DNA of 64,000 nucleotides. Origin: Candidatus Absconditabacteria bacterium (GTDB lineage: Bacteria > Patescibacteriota > Gracilibacteria > Absconditabacterales > Absconditicoccaceae). The notes beneath the pieces are model-generated. The model did no database searches, was not told the DNA's origin, and was given only the letters and a program-made list of their open reading frames with translations. The translations under genes were made by a program, and so were the position numbers. Below are positions 55,176-64,000 of the stretch, piece by piece (the stretch's first letter is position 1; each line of letters begins with the position of its first letter). The stretch covers positions 19,152 to 83,151 of the forward strand of contig JAQUVI010000003.1 in NCBI GenBank assembly GCA_028693445.1, given 5' to 3'.

Positions 55176-55841
55176 CTAAGACAAACTAGCTAAAAGCTTT
55201 TTCATAATTGCTGCATTTTGTTTGTAATTTACTCTTGTTGGTCAAATAATACTTATTACTCAATCATATCAATCTATTTGAATTTTTACATATAAACAAG
55301 AAATCATTACATCACTATCTTCTATAAAAACATAATAAATCTGATTTCTTTTTAGCATTTTACCATCCAAAAATTTTACAAGTTTTTTTTCTTCAATAAA
55401 ACGAATGATATTTCTCGTAGTTTGATATTCATCTATCAAATCATCTCTAAGTAAATTATTAATTCCCAGATAATAATACTCATCATTTCTCAAAAAACCA
55501 ACAACTACACCATCTGCAATAGCTCAAAGTGTCTCTACAAGATTTTTCATATTATCTCTAGCGCCTACAATTTCATCTATAGTTTCTTGTTCTTTTTGTG
55601 CAAGAAAATGTTCTATATACAAAGTAAGTCATTGAACTGTCGGAATTCTTCCAGAACTATTATATGGCTGATAAACCATTCATTGTTGTTCCAATACATT
55701 CAAATATTTTCTAAGTGTTGAAGGCGCATATTCCAAATCTCATTGAGAATGCAAAAATTTGGAACCAATAGGCTCTCATTTAGTAATATAAGTATCTATT
55801 ACAACATCCAAAAGTGCCAATAATTTTTCATCATAATTCAT
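55176..55841 (-). CDS. hrcA: Heat-inducible transcription repressor HrcA
   Basis: 221 residues, shorter than the usual 340. N-terminal winged helix: LLDVVIDTYITKGEPIGSKFL...LEYAPSTLRKYLNVLEQQGMVYQPYNSSGRIPTVQGLTLYI, matching HrcA (GePVGSk..L, ATIRN.M..LE..Gyl.QPHtSaGRiPT). The C-terminal part ISIIGPTRVNYKQNAAIMKKLL is the HrcA signature; the middle insert domain is shortened. It should repress chaperone genes through CIRCE sites. No CIRCE sequence (TTAGCACTC-N9-GAGTGCTAA) was found within this window. Confidence 0.88.
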
Positions 55842-56026
55842 GTTTATGACACTACACACATAAAAAAAATAATTTAGTATCAATATCAAAAAGAATATAA
55901 ATTTTTACCCAAAATAAGCAAGAGAAAAGTCAACAAAAAACAAACCAACAAAAACAATTCAGACTTGAAAATATTAATTGTATTTATAAAATAAATCAGA
56001 TTTTTTTATTGTTTATAATTATTTCT

Positions 56027-59000
56027 ATGAAGCAAAAAATTTTCTTGGGTATCGGAATTTTAATTTGTAGTATAGTTGGTTTTTCTATTTACAACGAGTT
56101 TATGATAAACCACACTTATTATTATACTATGTTTGGTGACCGAACCAATCGAAAAATAATTATGCGATGAATTATTGCTTTGATGATACCTTTGTGATAT
56201 ATATTACGAAACAAAAAATTTTCTCTAAAAAAATTTCTAATAACTTGGCTTCCTCTATGATTAACTCTTTTTGGAATCGCTCACACTATAATTAAAGAAT
56301 GAATAATCTGATCTTCTGGATTTGTAATGCTTATTATAAATATATTATTACTTTATTTTTTGTGAATATACTTAATCCTTGGAGTAACAAGCGTGTGACA
56401 TATGATCAACAAACTCCGAATCCGCCTACCTCAAAAAAGAACTCAAGAATTATTTCTTAGTTTTGGTATATGAATATGAACTTTCTTAATTTTAATCAAA
56501 GCTTTGGCTAGTTTTACAATATTATACTGAGCAATAACTCGACTAATATTTTTATGATTATGAGTAGCTATTTATTTTTATAGAAAAGAATTATTTTGAT
56601 ATCAACAAATATTAGAAGAAAATATAGAAGAATTTAAAATAACATCACTCAAAAGAAATCCTTTTCTTTGGATTTGACTAATTCTTATAGCTATATCTCT
56701 CTTATATTATTTCTATTGATTTCAATTATCATTTATACCTTATTCTACCGCTTGGGACGCAAACCATGCATATATGTACGTACCAAAAGTTATAGCAGAA
56801 AATCATTGAGTTTTACGAGGAAACATTTGAATTGCCGCAACTCCTCCAGAACTACGACATGGCTTTATTACATTCTGGTTTAGTTTAATTTGAGCTATTA
56901 AATGATTTTGGCTAGGTCCAGATACTGTTGCTGTTTCTATGAATTTTTTGAGCTGAATATTTGTACTTATTTTGGGACTTGGAACCGTAAAAGAAATTAT
57001 CAATTATTTTACCAAAAAAGAGACAATAGGAACAAAAATAGCTTTTTACCTATGACGGTTCCTTTTATTGTTATGGTTGACAAGTGGTATGTGAGCTTTC
57101 TTAGTTTTTGTGGACAATAAAACAGATCTTTGAGTAATGGCTCTTACTATTCTTGGAATGTTATCGTGATTTATTTTCTTAAATTACGACAAAGAACACA
57201 CAAAAAGCAATCACAAAGAAACACTAAAATACATAGCTATTTCATGAGTATTTTTCGCTCTTGCCACAATGGCAAAACCAACAGCGTTTATTGATATAGT
57301 TTTATTTTGAATACTTCTTGTTGCATTACGAATAAATTCAATAATCGCAATCTGATTTTGAGTAATAGTGGTATGAATGACATGAATACTACAAATAGCA
57401 AATGCTAGAGATCTTATCAACCCAGAGACAGGCAAACGAGTTGCTATTATTTGAGCAATAGTAGTGATTATTGGAATACTATATTGATATTTCAAAAAAC
57501 AATTTAAAAATCTGAAAACAACTTTGATTAATATTTGAATTTGGGCTCTTGGAATTATAATTTCATTGGTGTTATTTAAATGAACACATCTTCTTTATAC
57601 ACAAACACAAAATAATGATTTCAGTGTGTGAAATTTTGCAAAAGCATTATTATTAGCAGATAATTGAGACATACAAGAATTACAAGACCAGACAACCATC
57701 GATCAACAAGAAAAAAACAATCTTTCTCCAGAAGTATGTAAAATTATAGATTTTTCAGAAGAAGAATTAGAAGAAAATAAAAAAGAAGCAATAGTTGGTA
57801 ATGAAGATGTTTGAAGATACGTATGATACTGACGAAAAGAATTTAGCAAAGGTAAATGACTAAATATTGGATATTGATTACTTAGATTATTTTATCCAAA
57901 TGATAATACTTGTTATTGATTAAACAAAAATGCAAAGATTCTTTGTAAAAACAGTGATTTAATACTGTCTTTCAATATACCATGATTAAAATGAATTTTA
58001 GAATTATTAGATACAGATTCTGATTCTTATAAAATTTTAGAAAGAGCAATCAAAAATGCGGAAATTAAATGACAAATTGGTTCTATTGCTGAATATAGGG
58101 ATGAGGCTTTAATGGTAAAACAATATTACGAAAATCACTCTATCAAAACAGAAAACAACAAAATATTCGTACCATACAGATATATTATTCCTCTAAATAT
58201 TTCGTTTAATCGATCTTTACAAAATTTAAGTAGTTATTACACAGACATATGATTCATATGGTTATTCACTATGGTTTTTATAATACTTTGATTAATATAT
58301 GGTTTTGTAAAAAAAGATAAGACATTGATAAGTATAAGTAGTATAACAATATTATGATGGGCTATTTGGTGGATGATATGATGAGGAATTCTTTGGTATT
58401 GATTGGGATTAGTAATTTGGACAATTCTAGCATCTATAATGTATATCAATGAATTAACCAATGATAGCACCGAAGATACTGACAAAAACATATTATATTT
58501 CTTCTTATTTTTGTTCGCTATTTGGTGAATAATCCAACTATTTTTCAATTTTATTAGAATTTCTTCACAAGGTTCTTGATGACCTTTTGCTTGGTACAAA
58601 ATGAACACAGGTAAAAGTATAGAAATAGATAGCAATCTACAACAAAAAGAATCAGTTATAACAAGCTATAATTGGAAAGACGTTTTTGATTTACAGTTTC
58701 CTCATTACAACAAGTTTATTGAACTAGTAAAAGATAGACCGGATAAAGACTGAGTAATGATAGCATGAACTTATATACAATATTTTCTTCACAACCAAAG
58801 AAATATAAAATTAGATGGTATGCTATGACGATTACGAGAAGAAATGTCTGATAACGATAGTTGTAAAACTGTTCATAGGCTCAAAAACCAAAATATTAAA
58901 TATCTTGTTGTCGATCCAAATATTTGAACTGTTGGAATGTGAGAATGAAATGAAACACTATTTCATAGATTTTTTGCAAAATTAGACTCAACAAATAAAA

Positions 59001-59542
59001 TAGAATCTCATGGTGTAATAAGTATGTTAATGAAAATGAAACAAGAATGATTTCTAAAACTAATAAGCACAAATAATTTAGGTACAAAATATGCCTTAGA
59101 AATCGAAGACGAAAAATTTAGAGAATATTTTTGACAAAATGTATCTGATGAAGATTTAATTCTAATTAGGTCAAAATTAGCTGTTGCAAGATACTTTCCA
59201 GATGCCAATAATTATATTAATTTTATTGCAAATATATTTATCCAAAGAATAATCAGTTGAGAAGGGGTTTGAGATATAGCAGATGTTTACTGAAAAATCA
59301 TTGATGAACAAAAAACAAAAGCTGCTATAAATACACTATTAGAATCATGACAAGTAACTCCTCAATTATTACAACAAACAACAGAAAATTTAACTCAAGA
59401 TGAAAGATTGATTATCGCTCAATACATAAGTATATCCAATTTACAAAAAGCAAATAATGAAAGATTACAAGAAGCTATAAATGGTATTTTATGACAAAGT
59501 CTATGATGAAGTAGCCAAATTATTGTATTAGAAATATTATAA
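56027..59542 (+). CDS. Very large polytopic membrane protein, GT-C-like
   Basis: 1171 residues. About 14 membrane segments in the N-terminal 500 residues, then a soluble loop, another group of helices (about 735-860), and a C-terminal extracellular or cytosolic domain of about 300 residues. The loop STAWDANHAYMYVPKVIAENHG resembles the first-loop Asp of GT-C glycosyltransferases. Many CGA codons in membrane segments read better as Trp (GDWTNWKIIMWGII). Probably a polyprenol-dependent glycosyltransferase or oligosaccharyltransferase-like protein for surface glycans. A terminator follows. Confidence 0.68.
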
Positions 59543-59555
59543 ACAAGAAAAAACG

Positions 59556-59590
59556 AAAAGAATCCCCCAAAAAGGATTCTTTTTTATTTT
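59556..59590 (+). terminator. Rho-independent terminator
   Basis: AAAAGAATCC-CCCAAAAA-GGATTCTTTT, followed by T. Confidence 0.88.
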
Positions 59591-59693
59591 ATCAAAAAAA
59601 ACAAAAAAAGGTTTGACTTTTGATAAAAAATATATAAACTCAGACAAAGCTAACAAATAAAAGTAGAAAATAAAAACAAAAAAAACTTAACAT

Positions 59694-60383
59694 ATGAAAG
59701 CATTTAAAAGTTTTTTGATAATGATACTAGGTATTGTTATCATATTCTCATCCTGCAAAAAAGATGAAGATGTAAAACCTATTCCAGATTTAATATTAGG
59801 TTTGGAAATGGATCAAAGATTAACGGCTTCTGCCGATTCCCTTGCTCTTCAAATAGGAGAAGGATGGATCGAAGAAGAAGTTAATGTTTATGACCCGATA
59901 ACTGGGGAACTAATTATAAACCCAGTAACTGGGGAACCGGAAACACAAACTGTTCAAGTTCCTATTACTGCCGAAAGGCAATATGGAATAATTGCCAATA
60001 TGGCGCTTGATCAAAATTGGCTACTCTGCAATGAAATAATAGAATACAAAAAAATAAACAAGCAGAGAATCCTATTCAGTTTTCCAAACGTAGAAGAAAC
60101 TGAAATCATATCTCGCCAAACAGAAGATGGTGATACGTATGAGAAAAATTTGGAAGGTTTGAACGACTTATCTGCTGTTGCAGATAACGGACTAACCATA
60201 ACCCAAATGATAAACAATATCTTCACAAATGCCGAAGAAGTTGCAGTTAAAGCCGCCATTGATTACTGTAGAGAAAGAATAATTTACTACAATACCAATG
60301 GTTCAAAATCAGGTATTTTAGATACCCCTTCGGATGAAGAAATCCGAATAATACTAGAAAAATACCAAAGAAAAGGAAAATAA
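59694..60383 (+). CDS. Bacteroidota-like lipoprotein (likely foreign)
   Basis: 229 residues. Signal peptide with a lipobox IIFSSCKKDED, the SCKKD form common in Bacteroidota lipoproteins. No in-frame TGA in a protein with many Gly; GGG and GGC codons and a CGA (EEIRIIL) that reads well as Arg. The region YDPITGELIINPVTGEPETQ has a short internal repeat. No domain recognised. Codon choice and lipobox suggest acquisition from a standard-code Bacteroidota, perhaps a host. A strong terminator follows. Confidence 0.65.
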   Translation: MKAFKSFLIMILGIVIIFSSCKKDEDVKPIPDLILGLEMDQRLTASADSLALQIGEGWIEEEVNVYDPITGELIINPVTGEPETQTVQVPITAERQYGIIANMALDQNWLLCNEIIEYKKINKQRILFSFPNVEETEIISRQTEDGDTYEKNLEGLNDLSAVADNGLTITQMINNIFTNAEEVAVKAAIDYCRERIIYYNTNGSKSGILDTPSDEEIRIILEKYQRKGK

Positions 60384-60395
60384 CCTACGCATAAG

Positions 60396-60430
60396 AAGGA
60401 GAAGAGAATAATCTTCTCCTTTTCTTTTTT
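60396..60430 (+). terminator. Rho-independent terminator
   Basis: AAGGAGAAGA-GAATAA-TCTTCTCCTT with a T-rich tail, directly after the lipoprotein gene. Confidence 0.9.
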
Positions 60431-60554
60431 ACAAAAAAATTTTAAACAACATGACTTCAAACCAAAACTTCTTGGTTCTTACAATTTGTCTGAAACATAA
60501 TCAACATGAATTCAAAAGAAAACTAGATGAGTCTTGTAAGAACTAGACTTTTTG

Positions 60555-60600
60555 ATTACTTTTGTGGCAATGACAAAAGTAATCCCAGCGGAGCGAAATA
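60555..60600. repeat. GTTACTTTTT-type hairpin repeat
   Basis: ATTACTTTTGT-GGCAATG-ACAAAAGTAAT followed by CCCAGCGGAGCGAAA; same family as about 18017-18047 (shared GGCAATG loop) and 35259-35330 (shared CCCAGCGGAGCG). Confidence 0.75.
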
Positions 60601-60641
60601 ATATAACGCAAACCAGAACAAAAAAATCAATTAGAAAAAAC

Positions 60642-61529
60642 TTAAAACAATGAAGTCTGCTGAGGCATTACAAATTTTCTTTTCATTTCATCCAAAGTTT
60701 TTTCCATAGAAGAAAATTTTAAATCTCTTACCAAAACATCTTTATATTTATCAAAATTAATTTCACATTTTAAATCAGATAATTTCGTAGAAAATTCTGG
60801 TATCATACAAAGATCAACCAATCATCTACTCATATATGCTACTTCACGATTATCTTGGAGTTTTTGTTTGAGATCTGGAGGGAGATCATCGAGATGAGAG
60901 TAAATTCTATCCAATCATCCATACTTTTTTATCAGGTCCGAAGCTTTCTTTGGGCCAATTCCTGCTACTCCAGGAATATTGTCTGAACTATCTCCTACCA
61001 ATGAAAGATAATCCAACATCAATGTCGGAGCAAACAAAAACTCCTGCATAAATTGCTTTGTATCTATACGATTATTTTTCATAGGATCAATACAAAACAC
61101 ATTATGATCAAGCAACTGCTTGAGATCTTTATCAGACGAATAAATATCTATAACCAAATCCAAGTCATTTTTATAAGTATTTACCAAAGTAGCTATAATA
61201 TCATCAGCTTCATAACCAGGAATAACCAAACTTGGTAAATTCATATCTGCAATCATTTTTTGAGTAACAGGAATTTGTTGCTTAAAATCATCTTCCATTT
61301 TTTTACGATTTGCCTTATATTCAGAAAATGATTCATGCCTATGTGTCTTGGTTGGAGAATCCCAAGCAATCACGAAATAATCTGGCTTTTGTGCCAATAT
61401 TTTCAATATCATACGAACAAATCCATAAACAACATTGGTATTTATTCACTCCGAATTTGGCAATGCAGGAAACGCATAATACGCTCTATAAAGAAATCCA
61501 GAACCATCCAAAACAAACAACTTTTTCAT
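60642..61529 (-). CDS. Stand-alone 5'-3' exonuclease (PolA N-domain-like)
   Basis: 295 residues. FEN-type nuclease: LFVLDGSGFLYRAYYA, RHESFSEYKANRKKM, PGYEADDIIATL (acidic metal site), IYSSDKDLKQLLD, LVGDSSDNIPGVAGIGPKKASDLIKKYG (H3TH). It matches the 5' nuclease part of DNA polymerase I without the polymerase. It removes RNA primers or flaps in replication and repair. The start is at 61529 (MKKLFVLDGSG). Confidence 0.94.
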
Positions 61530-61937
61530 CAATAAAACTAGAAATTAAAACTATTTGACTTTATGAAACTGATAACTTAATGAATCGAGTAATAAAAAAG
61601 ACAAACAAAAGAAATGAATCATTACCAACCCAACATCATCCTTAGCCAAAAAGCAGCCATACAATTCTAACTAGACTATAATTCTAAATACAATACTGCC
61701 TTAATGAGAAATGAATTTTGTTGTCTTTTATTACGAGAGAACTAAATAACTTATAATCTTAATAACTCAAGCAATAAAAAAACAAATAAAAGAAGGAAAT
61801 CATCACCAATAGCTACGAAATAGCTCGATAGCTTAATAAGCTCTATAACCAACCTAACCTTGATATATATAAAATTTTCGATATAAAATACAAGTGTTGA
61901 AACAAAATCAGATTCTATTTATTAAAAATAATATATA
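61530..61937. repeat. Gene-free stretch with dispersed AT repeats
   Basis: Two copies of the GAGTAATAAAAAAGAC...AAATGAATCATTACC / AGCAATAAAAAAACAAATAAAAGAAGG...ATCATCACC element (about 61580-61625 and 61770-61810), also found at 48741-48780 and inverted at 2530-2580. No gene or RNA seen. Confidence 0.65.
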
Positions 61938-62327
61938 ATGCTAATAAAATCTCCAGAAGATATGCACGAATTAGGAAAAAAACTAGCCAAAGATCATAAA
62001 ATTTTGCTATTACAAGGAGAATTAGGAAGTGGAAAAACCACATTAGCAAAAGGATTTGCCGAAGGGCTATGAATAGATACAAAACAGGTTCAAAGTCCAA
62101 CATATACATACTTAAATATTTATGATAACAGGTTATTACACGTTGATATGCGAAGACTGAACGAGCACAAAGATTTAGTCGAAAAAGGAATTTTAGATCA
62201 AATAAATCAGTTTGATTACGTAATTATAGAACGACCTAAACACACTCACCTACTTTGATTACCAAGATCAACTACAATCGATATAAAAAAAACCTCTCCC
62301 ACAACAAGAGAAGTCTCTATTATATAA
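61938..62327 (+). CDS. tsaE: tRNA t6A biosynthesis ATPase TsaE
   Basis: 129 residues. P-loop LLLQGELGSGKTTLAKGFAEGL, SPTYTYLNIYD, LLHVDMWRL, and IEWPK. The last is the TsaE EWPE-like motif, its Trp encoded by CGA (62232-62234), as is the Trp in DMWRL. It is the ATPase of the TsaBDE complex for t6A37 modification. It is the partner of the TsaB encoded at 42255. Confidence 0.92.
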
Positions 62328-62361
62328 TAAATTCTAAGTGCTAAATACTAAAAACTAAGCT

Positions 62362-64000
62362 CTATAAAGAAATCCCATAAGTTTCCATAGATTGTTTGAA
62401 TTGTTCTAAATGATAATTTGTTAAATTTTGTTTACATTCATTATTATCATCTTTTATTAATTTTAATATCACAGCAAAATCATTAAACTTCAAAACAAAA
62501 TCTTCAATTTCAACTTGAGATAATGAAGAATTTTCTAGGTTTTTCAAAATATACAGAATAAAAGAATTTACAAGTTTTTTCATTTCATTTTTTTGAAATT
62601 TTGGCATAGTCAAATCGATCTCAAATCATTTAAGTTGAATTTTAACTCTTGTGTATTCGATATCATTTCTACATTGTGTAAACTTATCTATTTCTTCCCT
62701 AAATTGATCTTTAATTGTTTCTTGTTGGCCAGTCAATTCAAAATTTCATGTCGTATTCAAAAAAGTTGATCATGACGAATAAGTAACTAAATTTTGACCA
62801 TATAATGTTGCCAACAAAGTGTAAGAAATATCTCAAGAATTATTACGTTTTAATTCCAAAGCTGCTTTACCTTCGTTTCAAGCGACATCTTTTACTACAA
62901 TTCACATATCATAATTAGTATTCAATGATAATGTTGGCAAAGAAAACATATGATTTGTAGAAGATCATGTCATAGAAAAAGCCCATCAATTAGTAGTATT
63001 TTTTATTATAACAAATGCCGTAGCTGTTGTGATTTCTGATGTAGTAAAAGAAAAATCATATCAAGACAAATTAAATCATGTTATTTGAGGATATGTTGAA
63101 TCATAAACCAATTGTGAATTTCATGTCATATTTCAAATATTTCAAGCCAAATCTTGATAAGAAATGTCATAAGGAATATTTCCTGAGGAAAGATCCAAAG
63201 GCAAGATATAATTATAAACATAATGATTTCATGATAAACCAGAAAACAAAGCTTGACCAGTAGATATAATTACATTAACTCATGTCAAATTTTCTGAAGC
63301 ATCAAATTCTATAATCAAAGATTTTCATATACCTACAACTCAAGAAAGTGCTCATGAATAAGACAAAGATATATTTGAAATTGTTGGAGATTCATTATCT
63401 ATAGTAAATTCATTTGTTTGAGATAATATAGTATCAGGCTGTACAATCCGTCTTATATAATAACCTGTCCATGAATTAATAGCAACTCAAGAGTATAATC
63501 CAGGATTTAGTATTTCAATTTCACCACTAGCATTTAAACCTGTTTGTAAATAAAATCATGATCACAAAAGCGTAGTATCAAAATTATATTCTGTCACATA
63601 TCATGGAACACTTTCCAAAATAATCCATTCTTCATTATGATCGTAAAGTTGTATATCTACTGTTTCATTTTCACAAATAGAAGATATTGTCCAAGACAAA
63701 TTCATAATTCCAGAATAAAATAATCCACTTATATTTGAAGAAAAACCTGAATAATCACAGGTAGAAGTAGTTTGGAATCAATATTCTTCTTCTGGCTGTG
63801 TTGGTTCTTCTTCTGGCTGTGTTGGGTCTTCTTCTGGCTGTATTGGTTCTTCTTCTAGCTGTGTTGGTTCTTCTTCTGGCTGTGTTGGTTCTTCTTCTGG
63901 CTGTGTTGGTTCTTCTTCTGGCTGTGTTGGTTCTTCTTCTGGCTGTGTTGGTTCTTCTTCTGGCTGTGTTGGTTCTTCTTCTGGCTGTGTTGGTTCTTCT
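62362..64000 (-). CDS. Partial surface protein with EEEPTQP tandem repeats
   Basis: 5' end lies right of the window; about 546 codons visible. From 64000 down to about 63790 there are about ten 21-base tandem repeats encoding EEEPTQP, an extended acidic/Pro linker. Then come Ig-like modules (Cys-containing first module, ISNISLSYSGALSG, FDASENLTGVNVIISTG, AGNIGNMTGN) and a C-terminal helical region (QETIKDQFREEIDKF...KKLVNSFILYILKNLEN) ending YGISL. It is probably a secreted or wall-linked adhesin. Ig-module Gly are TGA. Confidence 0.78.
63785..64000. repeat. 21-bp tandem repeat array (coding)
   Basis: GGTTCTTCTTCTGGCTGTGTT repeated about ten times on the plus strand to the window edge, with single-base variants. 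It is in frame in the minus-strand surface protein. Confidence 0.9.

Noticed and set aside
55842..56026. CIRCE operator near hrcA
   Set aside because: Only a distant resemblance (TTAGTATC); the inverted repeat with a nine-base spacer is missing.
1..64000. Dozens of short, consecutive frames that look like pseudogenes or frameshifted fragments under the standard code
   Set aside because: They join in the same frame across TGA codons into complete conserved proteins, so TGA is Gly rather than stop. Selenocysteine is excluded because TGA replaces Gly at conserved sites in many unrelated families.
63785..64000. Possible CRISPR or satellite array of 21-base units
   Set aside because: No spacers; units are in frame and encode EEEPTQP in a surface protein.

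Overview
This window comes from an AT-rich member of the Candidate Phyla Radiation that does not use the standard code. UGA is read as glycine throughout: almost every gene is interrupted by in-frame TGA under the standard table and becomes a full-length, recognisable protein when TGA is Gly. Only TAA and TAG end genes. CGA and CGG also stand where protein families have tryptophan (NDK, TsaE, Nudix, ECF sigma, M29 peptidase, DinD), and twice they align with TGG in a paralogue inside this window. Arginine is written AGA, CGT, CGC or AGG. This combination, together with a form II/III RuBisCO, points to Absconditabacterales (candidate division SR1). To my knowledge UGA=Gly plus CGA/CGG=Trp is the code reported for that order. 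All coordinates here use that code.

Layout. 1-5259: tail of a type IV pilus operon (PilN-like, PilO-like, PilC, three class III prepilins, a PilX-like protein). 5311-9691 (minus): a hypothetical protein, a degenerate PriA-like protein, an M29 aminopeptidase and RuBisCO. 9929-14763: a cysteine-rich lipoprotein, a membrane metallophosphoesterase with a DUF368 lipid transporter, and an ArsR/thioredoxin/permease operon. 14915-22201: a ferric-reductase-like protein, a DinD/BRO-N protein, an ECF sigma/anti-sigma pair, NDK, L31, a PH-domain membrane protein and an SDR.

22559-34353 is a surface locus: a small secreted protein, a 2834-residue LamG-rich adhesin sharing its C-terminal domain, a membrane-anchored protein of WxL-interacting type, and an SLH-like protein. 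I read it as a WxL-like cell-surface system. 34413-36949: RsmE, MurE and a coiled-coil protein. 37183-41051: a defence island bounded by perfect 19-bp direct repeats. It holds an XRE controller, a Bsp6I-like endonuclease, a C5 methyltransferase, a trypsin-like protease, a small basic protein and a LexA-like repressor. Inverted 51-54 bp arms lie just outside, so the island appears to sit in the loop of a long palindrome.

41202-48684: a membrane-anchored protein, RuvX, TsaB, two paralogous VirB6/TrbL-like membrane proteins and a lytic-transglycosylase-like protein, likely parts of an envelope-spanning machine. 49017-62327: UvrA, GreA, an HPF-like protein, Nudix, HrcA, a very large glycosyltransferase-like membrane protein, a Bacteroidota-like lipoprotein, a 5'-3' exonuclease and TsaE. 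62362-64000: a partial surface protein with a tandem acidic/proline repeat.

Intergenic regions carry several families of palindromic repeats, the most striking being 130-150 bp elements with terminal inverted repeats. I found no tRNA, rRNA, CRISPR array or transposase. A few genes (10636-10980, 15897-16376, 59694-60383) lack UGA and look as if they came from a standard-code donor.
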